Source: Niabella sp. (GTDB taxonomy: Bacteria; Bacteroidota; Bacteroidia; Chitinophagales; Chitinophagaceae). Taken from it: a stretch of 64,000 nt of DNA. The stretch lies in NCBI RefSeq assembly GCF_030150205.1, contig NZ_JASLGT010000034.1, positions 1-64,000 on the forward strand, in the 5' to 3' direction. The number at the start of each line of letters is the position of its first letter. Position 1 is the first letter of the stretch. The position numbers and the translations under genes were made by a program. A model generated the notes under the pieces. It ran no database searches, was not told the origin of the DNA, and worked only from the letters and a program-made list of their open reading frames with translations. Shown here piece after piece: positions 8,453 to 17,864 of this stretch.

Positions 8453-9871
8453 ATGAAAAAAACACTTCAAAATAATCAGATCGCGGAATTTGCCTTAAGT
8501 GCTTCGTTTGATGATATAGGACAAAAGGATGTGGCACAGTTAAAGCGGCATCTTCTGGACGCATTGGGTTCCTTTTTCTTTTCTTTAGATAAGGAGCCGG
8601 TTCTGAAATTGGTCAGGCAGCAGCGCATACTTTCTGACGGCGGTAATTGCATTACGCCCTATGGAAGAAAACTGCCTGCAGATCGCGCGGCACAACTTTA
8701 CACCGCACTGATCCGTTATCCCGACTTTATGGATAATTTTATGGGTAAGGAGGCAACCTGTCATCCAAGTGATAATATCGGGGCACTGATGGCGGTAAGC
8801 CAGCTTCGGAAAACGTCGGGAAAGGAATTCCTGGCTGCCATGGCCGTAGCATATCAGTTAGAATGCCGGCTGGTAGAAGAGATTCCCGTTATGAAAGAGG
8901 GGATCGACCATACACTGTTGCTGGGTTATTCGATAACCGCAGGTATTGCCCGGCTTTTGGCGATGACTCCCGAACAAACTGCTCATGCGCTTGGTATAAC
9001 TGGAACTTCCATCAGCCCGATGGTTACCAGCCGGGCCTCTTATACATATGAATGGAAGGGATTTGCTTCTTCGCTGGACGCCTTAGATTGCGTTGGAATT
9101 GCATTGCTGGCGCAGCAGGGCATGACGGGACCCATTGCTTTATTTGAGGGACCCAAAGGCTTTGACGAAGTATTTGGGATGAAATTGGATTACGATTGGG
9201 CCCGGGAATCCTTTGATTTGATTTCTAAATGCGTGCTTAAACGCTATAATGCAGAAGTACATGCACAGGCCAGCCTTGAGGCGGCAGATGAACTCAGGGA
9301 GGAACATCGTTTTGATTGCCGGAACATTGCAAAAGTTGATATTACCACCTTCCTTACCGCCTACCATATCATTGGCTCCGGTGCATACGGAAACCGCAAA
9401 GATGTACAAACCAAGGAGCAGGCAGACCATAGTTTGTTTTATACAACAGCCGCGCTTTTATTAGATGGGGAGCTTACGCCGGCTCAATTTGCACCCGCCC
9501 GTATTTTAAAACAGGATGTGCAGCAGCTATTACAAAAAGTACAGGTTCGAACGGGATTGCCCTTTCATAAGCCGGTAATGGTTGCCGGAATGCTGGATCC
9601 TTACACTGTTGCATATCCGGATAAAATGAAAACAAAGGTGGTGATCGAACTTGAGAATGGTGAATCGTTCAGCAGGGAGAAAGAAGATTATTATGGTTTT
9701 TATACAAGGCCCTTTAGCTGGGAGGATACCGTAAAAAAGTTCCGCCTTTTGAGCCGTGCTATTTTATCAGAGGAACAAAGCAAGGATATAATCGATACGG
9801 TTGCGGAGCTTGAGCACCTAAATTTTAATGAATTAATCAAACACATCGATCTCAAAATAAACAAGCAATAA
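8453..9871 (+). CDS. MmgE/PrpD family protein
   Basis: 472 aa. It has the MmgE/PrpD all-helical opening (LSASFDDIGQKDVAQLKRHLLDALG type) and the RYPDFMDNFMG and CHPSDNIGALMA segments, which correspond to the family's conserved D-D-H region. Relatives dehydrate 2-methylcitrate, decarboxylate cis-aconitate or act on other small di- and tricarboxylates. No methylcitrate-cycle genes are adjacent, so the substrate is open. It is transcribed alone and ends in a strong hairpin terminator overlapping the stop codon. Confidence 0.85.
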   Translation: MKKTLQNNQIAEFALSASFDDIGQKDVAQLKRHLLDALGSFFFSLDKEPVLKLVRQQRILSDGGNCITPYGRKLPADRAAQLYTALIRYPDFMDNFMGKEATCHPSDNIGALMAVSQLRKTSGKEFLAAMAVAYQLECRLVEEIPVMKEGIDHTLLLGYSITAGIARLLAMTPEQTAHALGITGTSISPMVTSRASYTYEWKGFASSLDALDCVGIALLAQQGMTGPIALFEGPKGFDEVFGMKLDYDWARESFDLISKCVLKRYNAEVHAQASLEAADELREEHRFDCRNIAKVDITTFLTAYHIIGSGAYGNRKDVQTKEQADHSLFYTTAALLLDGELTPAQFAPARILKQDVQQLLQKVQVRTGLPFHKPVMVAGMLDPYTVAYPDKMKTKVVIELENGESFSREKEDYYGFYTRPFSWEDTVKKFRLLSRAILSEEQSKDIIDTVAELEHLNFNELIKHIDLKINKQ

Positions 9872-9904
9872 AAAGAGCCCCGGACTACAATCCGGGGCTC
9901 TTTT
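9871..9904. terminator. Bidirectional terminator
   Basis: Perfect 14-bp arms AAAAGAGCCCCGGA/TCCGGGGCTCTTTT around CTACAA. It has T-runs on both strands, so it can serve both the MmgE/PrpD gene and the convergent oxidoreductase gene. Confidence 0.92.
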
Positions 9905-9944
9905 ATATAAATGTTCTTACTTAACAATGCGAACCGGAACCATA

Positions 9945-11279
9945 TTAAACGGTACCGCCTGATATAAATTTATTGGCCTTCGCCTCCTTAAACCGGGCAA
10001 GTTTGCCATCCCAATGCAATGTTTCGTTGGGGAACCGTGCAGCGATCACACCCAGCAAGATCACCTCTGTCAGTTTTGCGGAGTACGAGAACGGCGCGCT
10101 GCATTTAGCTTTACCCAAACAGGCATCCACAAACTCGTGGTAATGCTTGGGTGTTTCGGCATCATAGCTGGTAGTGGGTTTGCCTGCTGTTCCATCCGGA
10201 TCGAATTTTTTGATGTCGATCGGTTCAAACTTGCCATCAACGATCAGTTTGGGCAGTTGCATAAAGTGTGGTAATAACAAGCGTTGCCCGTTTTCGCCGA
10301 TAAACATAGCTCCCTGATCGGGTAATGCTTCACCGCCCGGGAGCTCCAGTTCGGATTGTGCTTCCGGTGCTCCTTTACCATCATACCATACCCACTCAAG
10401 GGTTTTAGCGGTATAAGGTGTTTCCGGGAATACATACGTTACATGGTTTTTTTCGGGATGACCAAATGCATTGGGAGCCCGGCATTCGTTTTTAACTGTT
10501 AATGGTACACTTAATTTTAATGCGTTGTACGGAGTATCAAAAATATGAACGCCCATGTCGCCCAGGGTGCCGCATCCATAATCGATGCATTTTCTCCAGT
10601 TGCCCGGGTGGTAAAGTCCTTTCTTGTATGGGCGTTTCTTTGCAGAGCCCAGCCACAGATCCCAGTTCAATCCTTCTGGTACCGGATCGCTTCCCTGGGG
10701 CTCTGCACCGTCATAGCCCCATACTTTGGGCGACCAGGCAATTACTTTTTTTACTTTTCCAATAATGCCTTTTTGAATCAGGATGGTTGCCAGCTTATAA
10801 TCGTAGAAGGAATGTACCTGGATACCCATTTGCGTTACCAGTTTCCTTTGAGCGGCCACAGCATCCATTTTCCTGGATTCGGCTATATAATGGGTTAATG
10901 GTTTCTGGCAGTATACGTGTTTATTCAGTTCCATGGCCATCAGCGATACAGGCGCATGCGCATGGTCGGTTGTAGATACCACTACCGCATCAATATCTTT
11001 TCCCATGGTTTTAAACAGTTCCTTATAATTGGTAAACGTTTTTGCATTGGCATGTTCAGCCTTTGCTTTATCCAGGGCGTTCTGGTCTACATCACAAAGC
11101 GCTACGATTTCCACCAAAGGGTGAGAAGCGATTGCCAGCAGGTCATTGGAGCCCATTGAACCCAATCCGATCTGGGCAACTCTTAATTTTTTCCCGGCGT
11201 AGAGTGCAGATGCGGGAAACGGAAGCATAAAAGCGATCGTTCCGGCAGCAGTAGCTTTTATAAAACTTCTTCTTTTCAT
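9945..11279 (-). CDS. Gfo/Idh/MocA family oxidoreductase with Tat signal
   Basis: 444 aa. The N-terminus has a twin-arginine signal (RRSFIKATAAG) and a hydrophobic segment, so it is probably exported folded with its cofactor. The NAD(P) site is GLGSMG (38-43). The sugar-oxidoreductase motif appears as CQKPLTH, a QKP variant of the usual EKP. Exported members in Bacteroidota often act on glycans or keto-sugars. It lies 35 bp downstream of a DUF1080 gene on the same strand. This pairing is common and suggests work on a 3-keto-glycoside or a related sugar. Confidence 0.88.
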   Translation of the reverse strand: MKRRSFIKATAAGTIAFMLPFPASALYAGKKLRVAQIGLGSMGSNDLLAIASHPLVEIVALCDVDQNALDKAKAEHANAKTFTNYKELFKTMGKDIDAVVVSTTDHAHAPVSLMAMELNKHVYCQKPLTHYIAESRKMDAVAAQRKLVTQMGIQVHSFYDYKLATILIQKGIIGKVKKVIAWSPKVWGYDGAEPQGSDPVPEGLNWDLWLGSAKKRPYKKGLYHPGNWRKCIDYGCGTLGDMGVHIFDTPYNALKLSVPLTVKNECRAPNAFGHPEKNHVTYVFPETPYTAKTLEWVWYDGKGAPEAQSELELPGGEALPDQGAMFIGENGQRLLLPHFMQLPKLIVDGKFEPIDIKKFDPDGTAGKPTTSYDAETPKHYHEFVDACLGKAKCSAPFSYSAKLTEVILLGVIAARFPNETLHWDGKLARFKEAKANKFISGGTV

Positions 11280-11314
11280 ATGTGTATTTTTATTTTTATA
11301 GTTTATTCAAATGA

Positions 11315-12115
11315 TTATTGCAATGGTTTAACGTGAATGTTTTTAAACCACAAAGAACTTCCGTGGTACTGGAGGCCGATAAAACCGGTTTTGAAAGTTC
11401 CATACAGATCGGCCTTTGCCCATTTCCCTGCTTTTTTACGGGCATACCAATCTTCGGACCAGGGCTCAAAGCTCAATAGTTTTACGCCGTTCAGCCAATG
11501 TTCGGTACGGCCGGGTGCTACTACGATCTTTGTGGTATTCCACTGGCCCACGGGGTGGAGCAGTTTATGCGCTTCGTCGGTTGTATGCATGGCATAATCG
11601 GCACCGGTTTTTTGCCAGTCTTGCAATTGTTCCGGGTGCTCCGCTCCAAACTGCGCGTTGTAGCTTTTCAGATCGGGGTGCATGCTTGCAAAATTTTCAT
11701 CATCGATCAGCTGGTACTCCGGGCTGATGCTGGATGGGGAGCCATGTCCTTCTTTTACATGATAGAAGATTCCGCTATTGCCGCCCTTTGCGATCTTCCA
11801 GTCGATGGTTAGTTCAAAGTATTCAAATTCCTGGCCGGTAAAGATCACGTCACGCCCGCCTTTATACGAAGGATCGGGTTTGGCTTCATTGTTCATCCAC
11901 AGCATTCCGTCACTGATCGTCCAGCCCGGAGGTAGCCGGTTGCCATCGTACCCCCGCCATTTAGATGCATTGTTTTTATCCAGCAGGTTGATCGTTTTTT
12001 GACGACTCTCAAAAGAAACCGGTGTCGGTTTACCGTTTAACAGACCGGGAGTCTTTGACCCGGATATGATAAAAGCGGGAATTACGAATAGATACAGCGA
12101 AGGAAATAATTTCAT
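11315..12115 (-). CDS. Secreted DUF1080 (3-keto-disaccharide hydrolase-like) protein
   Basis: 266 aa. After a signal peptide (about 1-20) comes one DUF1080 jelly-roll domain: NLLDKNNASKWRGYDG, then GNSGIFYHVKEG, the PEYQLIDDEN segment and LNGVKLLSFE. The family includes 3-keto-glycoside hydrolases and many uncharacterised glycan-binding proteins. It is the first gene of a probable two-gene unit with the Gfo/Idh/MocA oxidoreductase. It is likely periplasmic; the substrate is unknown. Confidence 0.85.
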   Translation of the reverse strand: MKLFPSLYLFVIPAFIISGSKTPGLLNGKPTPVSFESRQKTINLLDKNNASKWRGYDGNRLPPGWTISDGMLWMNNEAKPDPSYKGGRDVIFTGQEFEYFELTIDWKIAKGGNSGIFYHVKEGHGSPSSISPEYQLIDDENFASMHPDLKSYNAQFGAEHPEQLQDWQKTGADYAMHTTDEAHKLLHPVGQWNTTKIVVAPGRTEHWLNGVKLLSFEPWSEDWYARKKAGKWAKADLYGTFKTGFIGLQYHGSSLWFKNIHVKPLQ

Positions 12116-12276
12116 AAAGCGAAATGATTGGCAAGAAATGAATAAATACTTATTCTTTTTTGAAACAGTCGCTAAAATAGTAAAATAACTTATAAAATCG
12201 CCAGATAAATTAGCGTACTAACGTTTGAAAGTGGTGTCTTTAATCAAAGTCCCTGGCGCCGAAGCAGGGCATCCGG

Positions 12277-12313
12277 AAAAAAAAAGCCGCATTCCAATCA
12301 GGAATGCGGCTTT
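12277..12313 (-). terminator. Terminator of ahcY
   Basis: A 13-bp stem AAAGCCGCATTCC/GGAATGCGGCTTT has loop AATCA and a run of nine A on the plus strand (U-run for minus-strand transcripts). It lies 20 bp after the ahcY stop. Confidence 0.9.
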
Positions 12314-12332
12314 GAAGAATATAAAAACAGGC

Positions 12333-13661
12333 TTAATATCTGTAGAGTTCCGGTTTGAACGGACCTTCAGCCGGAATGCCCAGATAAGCCGATTGGGCAG
12401 GGGTTAAGGTATCCAGTTCCACGCCTATCTTGGCCAGGTGTAAGCGGGCTACCTTCTCATCCAGGTGCTTGGGAAGTACATATACTTTGTTCTCATATTG
12501 ATCGTTGTTGGTCCACAATTCAATCTGAGCCAGGGTTTGGTTAGAGAAGGAGTTGCTCATTACAAAGCTGGGATGACCAGTGGCGCAACCCAGGTTTACC
12601 AGGCGGCCTTCCGCCAGTAAAATGATGTCTTTCCCGTCAATATTGTAAAGATCTACCTGGGGTTTAATGGTATCCTTGGTTTGACCATAATGCTGGTTCA
12701 GCCAGGCTACATCAATCTCAATATCAAAATGTCCGATATTACAAACAATGGCTTTATCTTTCATCGCTTTAAAGTGCTCGCCGGTGATCAGATCGCGACA
12801 TCCGCTGGCAGTAACCACGATATCCGCTTCCTTCACGGCGTCGATCATTTTCTTTACTTCGTAGCCATCCATTGCTGCCTGAAGTGCACAGATCGGGTCA
12901 ATTTCAGTTACAATCACCCGGCATCCGGCTCCGCTTAAAGATGCAGCAGATCCTTTACCCACATCTCCATACCCACCTACAACAGCTACCTTTCCGGCCA
13001 GCATTACGTCGGTGGCGCGACGGATCGCATCTACCAGTGATTCTTTACAACCATACTTGTTGTCGAACTTGGATTTGGTTACAGAATCATTCACATTGAT
13101 GGAAGGCATCGGAAGGGTTCCTTTGGCTACCCGCTCATATAAACGGTGTACGCCGGTTGTGGTTTCTTCGCTGATCCCTTTTACATGCTGTACCAGCTCA
13201 GGGTAGGTATCCAATACCATATTGGTAAGGTCACCACCATCATCCAGGATCATGTTTAACGGACGGTCTACACCACCAAAGAACAGGGTTTGTTCAATAC
13301 ACCAGTCTGCTTCCTGCTGGGTTTGGCCCTTCCAGGCAAATACCCCGATTCCTGCAGCGGCAATAGCTGCAGCAGCATGATCCTGTGTAGAGAAAATATT
13401 ACAGGAGCTCCATTTTACTTCAGCACCCAGGGCTACCAGTGTTTCAATCAATACCGCGGTTTGAATGGTCATATGCAAACAGCCGGCAATGCGTGCGCCT
13501 TTTAACGGCTGTGAACCGGCATATTCTTTACGGATACTCATCAAACCGGGCATTTCTGCTTCGGCCAGCCTGATTTCTTTGCGGCCCCATTCGGCGAGGC
13601 TGATATCGGCAACTTTGTATTTCAGGTCAAAGTCTATCTGGGATTTTGTTACAGTGGACAT
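12333..13661 (-). CDS. ahcY: Adenosylhomocysteinase
   Basis: 442 aa from the ATG at 13661 (MSTVTKSQ), which matches the usual family start better than the Met eight codons upstream. The NAD site is VVGGYGDVGKGSA. Further hallmarks are VYERVAKG..MPSINVNDSVTKSKFDN, CNIGHFDIEID and the C-terminal FKPELYRY. The enzyme splits S-adenosylhomocysteine into adenosine and homocysteine and so relieves inhibition of methyltransferases. It is divergent from an Lrp/AsnC regulator 118 bp away, which may control it. Confidence 0.97.
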   Translation of the reverse strand: MSTVTKSQIDFDLKYKVADISLAEWGRKEIRLAEAEMPGLMSIRKEYAGSQPLKGARIAGCLHMTIQTAVLIETLVALGAEVKWSSCNIFSTQDHAAAAIAAAGIGVFAWKGQTQQEADWCIEQTLFFGGVDRPLNMILDDGGDLTNMVLDTYPELVQHVKGISEETTTGVHRLYERVAKGTLPMPSINVNDSVTKSKFDNKYGCKESLVDAIRRATDVMLAGKVAVVGGYGDVGKGSAASLSGAGCRVIVTEIDPICALQAAMDGYEVKKMIDAVKEADIVVTASGCRDLITGEHFKAMKDKAIVCNIGHFDIEIDVAWLNQHYGQTKDTIKPQVDLYNIDGKDIILLAEGRLVNLGCATGHPSFVMSNSFSNQTLAQIELWTNNDQYENKVYVLPKHLDEKVARLHLAKIGVELDTLTPAQSAYLGIPAEGPFKPELYRY

Positions 13662-13682
13662 ATTGTGTATGTTTTTAAACCG

Positions 13683-13690
13683 CAAAGATA
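13683..13690 (-). promoter_or_regulatory. -7 promoter element of ahcY
   Basis: TATCTTTG on the minus strand matches the Bacteroidota -7 consensus TAnnTTTG and lies 21 bp before the ahcY start codon. No good -33 TTTG was found. Confidence 0.55.
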
Positions 13691-13779
13691 AGACTTGGTA
13701 AAAAACACTATGTTAATTCTTGCTAATAAGTGATATTCCCTATAAAGTACTAAATTTATGGATATAAATACTTTTAAAA

Positions 13780-14286
13780 ATGAAGCGGACCGCTAAAACA
13801 GCAGAATCGGCTGCTCTTCCACATCAATCCGGGCTGGATGATAAGGACCTTGAGATCTTAAAACTCCTGCAGGAAAATGCACGCATATCGGTAACGGAGA
13901 TCGCATCCCGGGTGCATCTGAGTCCAACCCCGGTGCATGAACGGATCCGCCGGCTGGAGGAGAGGGGAGTGATCCGGCAATATGCCACTTTGCTGGATGC
14001 ACAAAAACTGGATAAAGGGCTAACGGTGATCTGTTATGTTTCGCTGAAACAACATGATAAAAAAGCGGGGTTAAAATTTATCCAGGCCATTAACGGGTTG
14101 AATGAAGTAGTGGAGTGCTATAGCATTTCCGGCGAATTTGATTTTATGCTGAAAGTGATGGCAAAAGATATGGCCGGCTTTTATGATTTTCATGTAAACC
14201 GGTTAAGCCAGGTAGAAAACCTGGGGCATGTGCAAAGTGTATTTGTGATGGGCGTGATAAAGGAAACGCACCGGTTGATTTTTTAG
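13780..14286 (+). CDS. Lrp/AsnC family transcriptional regulator
   Basis: 168 aa. The N-terminal helix-turn-helix (about 22-70) includes LDDKDLEILKLLQENARISVTEIASRVHLSPTPVHERIRRLEERGVI. The C-terminal RAM/AsnC effector domain follows, with YSISGEFDFMLKVMAKD. The protein is expected to sense an amino acid or related metabolite and to bind DNA as an oligomer. It is divergent from ahcY across 118 bp, so autoregulation and control of ahcY are plausible but unproven. Confidence 0.92.
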   Translation: MKRTAKTAESAALPHQSGLDDKDLEILKLLQENARISVTEIASRVHLSPTPVHERIRRLEERGVIRQYATLLDAQKLDKGLTVICYVSLKQHDKKAGLKFIQAINGLNEVVECYSISGEFDFMLKVMAKDMAGFYDFHVNRLSQVENLGHVQSVFVMGVIKETHRLIF

Positions 14287-14338
14287 GGTTGCTGTTGCGT
14301 TTGCAGGAGGCATTGCGTTTTTTTATAAAACAATTCTT

Positions 14339-14824
14339 ATGAAGAAAACGCTTATTGCTTGCCTGATCTTTGGAATGCTGGCCTGCAGTCGTGAAAAAAA
14401 TCATGAAACGTTGAATTGCGCGCTGGTAGATTGCATGACGCCCAGCGGCCTTTTTTACCTGAAAATTGTGGACGCCAAAACAGGGGAAAATAAAATAGCC
14501 AATGGTAGTTTTGATACTGCAGGTATCCGGATAACACATGGTGCGGACCAGCAGGTGCATATCTATGGCAACGAAACTGTAGATAGTTTAAAGAATACCC
14601 TGCTCTTTAGGGATTATTCTGTTCCTGGTAATAACGAGATCCAGGTTGTTTCAAAATCCGGAACCATTAGGTTTACTTATAACTATTTCTTCCATCCGGG
14701 CGGTTGCTGCGGCTCGGGTGAAGTAACCAATATTTTCGTGAAGGACTACCCGTTTTCCAGCTATCCGCTGCAGGGCAGGTCGGTTTCGTTTAAAAATGAA
14801 AAGCTCGTTGAAGTGCGGTTGTGA
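14339..14824 (+). CDS. Putative lipoprotein of unknown function
   Basis: 161 aa. A lipobox LAC is at residues 14-16 after a short hydrophobic signal (MKKTLIACLIFGMLACS). The mature part is beta-rich with several cysteines (CALVDCM, and a PGGCCGSG patch near residue 120). No family was recognised. It follows the Lrp gene by 52 bp on the same strand. A surface or periplasmic lipoprotein is likely. Confidence 0.6.
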   Translation: MKKTLIACLIFGMLACSREKNHETLNCALVDCMTPSGLFYLKIVDAKTGENKIANGSFDTAGIRITHGADQQVHIYGNETVDSLKNTLLFRDYSVPGNNEIQVVSKSGTIRFTYNYFFHPGGCCGSGEVTNIFVKDYPFSSYPLQGRSVSFKNEKLVEVRL

Positions 14825-14855
14825 GGTATTATGATTTCTCTTGAAAGTTATTTTT

Positions 14856-14900
14856 AGGGCCGATGGTTTATATGGGTTACCCATCATTACCATCGGCCCT
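14856..14900. terminator. Long hairpin between convergent genes
   Basis: Perfect 12-bp arms AGGGCCGATGGT (14856-14867) and ACCATCGGCCCT (14889-14900) enclose a second hairpin ATGGGT-T-ACCCAT (14872-14884). A T-run lies 5' on the plus strand, not 3', so it is a weak fit for plus-strand termination. Position between two converging genes suggests a shared termination or transcript-end structure. Confidence 0.5.
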
Positions 14901-14917
14901 GATCTGTTCTTTAAAAG

Positions 14918-15655
14918 CTATTTTCCTTTCTTTACATCCAGCAGTTCCACTTCAAAGATCAATACACTTCCTCCGGGAATGGTTGGAGGCGCACCTCTTA
15001 AACCGTATCCCAGCTCATAGGGAATAAAGAATTTATATTTGGATCCTTTGCTCATCATTTGCAGGCCTTCCGTCCATCCTTTGATAACAGCCGACACGGG
15101 AATGGTCAGTGGCTCTCCACGATCATAAGAGTTGTCAAACTCAGTACTATCCAGCAAGGAACCCCTGTAATGGCAGATCGCTGTATCTTCAGCAGCCGGT
15201 TTTACGCCCGTGCCTTCATGTAATACGATATACTGTAACCCGCTGGCCGTGGTTTTAACACCTGGCTGGGTTTTGTTTTTCTCTAAAAATGCCCGGCCCG
15301 CATTGATCGTTCCCTGCGCCTGGGCCTCTTTGGCTTTTTCTGAATAGGCCATCATTACGCTTACCAGTGTTTCTTCGCTAAGCATCGGTTTTTTACCACC
15401 AAATGTTGCCTTCATTGCATCGATCAGAACGCCGCTATTCAGATCTCCAATATCTTTTTTGATCGATTGGGCAATATTGACGCCTATTGCATAGCTGGCG
15501 GAATCTGCCAGTGTTTTTAATGCGGGGGATGCTGCAGAAACGGCCGCTGTTGCCGGTTTTTTTACCGTTGCCGGTTTGGGTTTTGGTTTTGACTGGGCAA
15601 AAAGGGATACGCTGCCTGCGGCCAGTAACCCGATTGTGAGAACGTACTTCATCAT
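14918..15655 (-). CDS. FKBP-type peptidyl-prolyl isomerase (exported)
   Basis: 245 aa. A signal peptide (about 1-21) is followed by a Lys/Pro/Ala-rich linker, a helical N-terminal dimerisation part (about 45-125, with ASYAIGVNIAQSI), and a C-terminal FKBP domain (about 140-240, with SGLQYIVLHEGTG, FDNSYDRGEPLTIPV, VIKGWTEGLQMM and IPYELGYG). The layout matches periplasmic FkpA/Mip-like foldases. Two adjacent Met codons make the start uncertain by one residue. Confidence 0.92.
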   Translation of the reverse strand: MMKYVLTIGLLAAGSVSLFAQSKPKPKPATVKKPATAAVSAASPALKTLADSASYAIGVNIAQSIKKDIGDLNSGVLIDAMKATFGGKKPMLSEETLVSVMMAYSEKAKEAQAQGTINAGRAFLEKNKTQPGVKTTASGLQYIVLHEGTGVKPAAEDTAICHYRGSLLDSTEFDNSYDRGEPLTIPVSAVIKGWTEGLQMMSKGSKYKFFIPYELGYGLRGAPPTIPGGSVLIFEVELLDVKKGK

Positions 15656-15748
15656 TTGTTGTTTTACACGCTGTTGAAAATTAGATCCTTTTGATTGAAA
15701 CGGTAAATATAGTGACCCTTTTTGATAATTTTGATTGAGAACATTATG

Positions 15749-15756
15749 TAAGTTTG
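15749..15756 (+). promoter_or_regulatory. -7 promoter element of the thioesterase gene
   Basis: TAAGTTTG matches the TAnnTTTG consensus and lies 35 bp upstream of the chosen start at 15792. TTTG sequences upstream are not at the preferred spacing. Confidence 0.4.
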
Positions 15757-15791
15757 TTAATAATGCAGAAAACCTGTATCAATTGCAGCAT

Positions 15792-16238
15792 ATGGAGCGT
15801 TTTACGAAAACATTGCAGATCCGTTGGGCAGACCTCGACCTGAACGGGCATCTAAGGCACAGTGTGTATTACGACTGGGGCGCTTATTGCCGGATCCGGT
15901 TCCTTTCCGAAAAAGGACTAACCACGGGGCACATGACGGAATTACATGTGGGACCGGTTATTTTTCGCGAAGAATGTGTTTTTAAAAGAGAGATACGATT
16001 GGAAGATACCGTTTGGATCGACCTGGAGCTGACCCAGTCCCGGAGGGATTTTAGCCGTTGGGCGATGCGGCATCATATTTATAAAGACGAGCAAACGCTG
16101 GCGGCTGTCATTACATTAGAAGGTGCCTGGATCGATACGCAGAAGCGTAAACTCACCATTCCGCCACCGGCAGTGGCTGCGGCCTATGGAGCAATGCCAT
16201 TGGCGGAAGATTTTAAATGGCTGGAGCCAAGCTTGTAA
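15792..16238 (+). CDS. Acyl-CoA thioesterase (hotdog fold, 4HBT family)
   Basis: 148 aa from the ATG at 15792. The upstream extension of the frame carries the promoter-like element and no conserved residues. The opening IRWADLDLNGHLRHSVYYDW is the catalytic Asp and substrate helix of the 4-hydroxybenzoyl-CoA thioesterase group. It should hydrolyse a fatty or aromatic acyl-CoA in the cytosol. It converges with the AraC gene 25 bp downstream. Confidence 0.85.
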   Translation: MERFTKTLQIRWADLDLNGHLRHSVYYDWGAYCRIRFLSEKGLTTGHMTELHVGPVIFREECVFKREIRLEDTVWIDLELTQSRRDFSRWAMRHHIYKDEQTLAAVITLEGAWIDTQKRKLTIPPPAVAAAYGAMPLAEDFKWLEPSL

Positions 16239-16263
16239 ATCGTGTGGGTCTGAAGCATTATGT

Positions 16264-17106
16264 TCAGGGGTGTTCTCTGAATGCTTTTGGCGCCACACCT
16301 GTTTGTGATTTAAAAAAATTAGAAAAATTGGCGGTGTCATAGAACCCCAGATCATAGGCAATTTCCTTAATGCTTTTGCCCGAAATGCCCAGCAGGCGCT
16401 TGGCCTCAAGAATGAGTCTTTTCTGGATCAGCTCATTGGCCGATGCATATAAAAACCGCTTACAAAGTATATTGAGGTAGTTGGGGGTGATGTTGAGTTG
16501 TTTGGCATAATAGGCCACAGACCGCTGATCACGGAACTGTTCGTTAACCATGGTTGTATACCGGATGATCAGCGGGTTGGATTTCATTTTTTGAATGCTC
16601 TCAAATTGTGTGTCCTGTTCTTTTCCCAGTAACTGAACAATTAATTTACTCCGGGTATAGATGATATCCAGATTCGGACAGGGGGCGCGCAGCTCTTCAT
16701 CCAGTTGCTGAAATTCATGATAAAAGATCCGGAAGAGATGTTCAGGAAGTGATAATACGGGATGCCGGAAGTAGAATAGCGGGCTAAAGCTGAGGTAATT
16801 GATCATGGACTGAAAAATTGCTTCGCTGATCATCAGCTGAAAGCCGGTTGTAGCGGCATCCAGGTTCCAGTGGTGTACCTGGCCCGGCAGTAATACATGG
16901 ATCTGCTGATCACTTACGGGATGCTCTACAAAATCAATGGTATGGCTGCCGCTGCTTTGATCTATCAAAAAGAATAAATAAAAATCATGTTTGTGCGGCC
17001 TGGTGATCCGGTTATTCCCTTTAAGTACGTGATTCAATATCGTAATACCATTTATATCGCGGAACGTAAAGGTATCCAGGTTCAATACAGGAATATCGGC
17101 AGGCAT
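16264..17106 (-). CDS. AraC family transcriptional regulator
   Basis: 280 aa. The N-terminal cupin segment (HKHDFYLFFLIDQSSGSHTIDF) is followed by a C-terminal AraC domain (about 185-280) with YYAKQLNITPNYLNILCKR and KEIAYDLGFYDTANFSNFFKSQTGVAPKAFR. This layout is common in Bacteroidota regulators that sense small molecules. No divergent target is adjacent; 287 bp without a recognised gene lie upstream. Confidence 0.88.
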   Translation of the reverse strand: MPADIPVLNLDTFTFRDINGITILNHVLKGNNRITRPHKHDFYLFFLIDQSSGSHTIDFVEHPVSDQQIHVLLPGQVHHWNLDAATTGFQLMISEAIFQSMINYLSFSPLFYFRHPVLSLPEHLFRIFYHEFQQLDEELRAPCPNLDIIYTRSKLIVQLLGKEQDTQFESIQKMKSNPLIIRYTTMVNEQFRDQRSVAYYAKQLNITPNYLNILCKRFLYASANELIQKRLILEAKRLLGISGKSIKEIAYDLGFYDTANFSNFFKSQTGVAPKAFREHP

Positions 17107-17344
17107 GATTTTTTGAAAATTTCCTAAATATAGGAAATAGCAGCAACCTGCAGAAACAAGACTTTAGCGGCCGTATGAAAAGCGGCGGGCACAACCGGAG
17201 CTTTGTTGTACTCCCGGTATTTTCTATGTTTGCTGCAGAAGCATTGAAACACTGCATGCTTCAATTCAAGCGGCTGAAGCATCGGTTCGCAAGGGCATTG
17301 CGGTAGCAAACGAAACGCTGTATCTGTGAAATAGATGTGTAACA

Positions 17345-17372
17345 AAAAAGGCCCACCCCGGGGGGCAGACCT
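17345..17372 (-). terminator. Probable terminator of the DUF4822 gene
   Basis: A GC-rich imperfect hairpin (AAGGCCCACCCC against GGGGGGCAGACCTT) has a run of six A on its plus-strand left side, giving a U-run on the minus-strand transcript. It lies just after the stop. Confidence 0.55.
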
Positions 17373-17393
17373 TAGGGTACGAATGACCGTTGC

Positions 17394-17864
17394 TTATTTT
17401 ACCGGCTCCGCGTGTGTAGTCGGAGTATGAATGATATCAAAATACACGGCTTTATTTCCGGCAGTCGGGTAAATCCGGTAAGTGAATTCTGTTTTGGTAA
17501 GTACGGTGATCTCTACTTCACGTCTGAACAGTTCTGTACCGGCATCATTCCGGGCGATAATAAATCTTGTTTTTCCATCCAGCGAAAGCCACCAGTCACC
17601 CTTCATTTTAGGAGAATTGTCTAAATTATACATCGTGAATTTGGTATCGGCTTTGAAGTATGCAAATCCAACAAAGTTCTTTACATTGTCGTCGGTGAGG
17701 GCTACCTGGGCTCCCTGGGCGTTTTTGGCACTGGTGGTTTCCCATGCTGTAGCTGATAACAGCTCACTGGGGGTTTGAACAGGAGCCTGGTCCTTATCTT
17801 TTGAACAGGCAGCGAAAAAGCTAAGGAATATAGCGGATGCTGCAACTAACACTGAAATTCTCAT
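17394..17864 (-). CDS. Lipoprotein with DUF4822 domain
   Basis: 156 aa. The lipobox AAC at about residue 20 (FLSFFAACSKDK) anchors it to a membrane. The segment AWETTSAKNAQG..VALTDDNVKNFVGFAYF, then FTMYNLDNSPKMKGDWWLS and TYRIYP..YFDIIHTPT, matches the DUF4822 family as I recall it. Function is unknown; the fold is probably a small beta-barrel. It is monocistronic by position. Confidence 0.7.
   Translation of the reverse strand: MRISVLVAASAIFLSFFAACSKDKDQAPVQTPSELLSATAWETTSAKNAQGAQVALTDDNVKNFVGFAYFKADTKFTMYNLDNSPKMKGDWWLSLDGKTRFIIARNDAGTELFRREVEITVLTKTEFTYRIYPTAGNKAVYFDIIHTPTTHAEPVK

Noticed and set aside
13662..13779. SAH riboswitch in front of ahcY
   Set aside because: The short divergent gap shows only a promoter-like element and no stem-loop set that fits a known SAH riboswitch.
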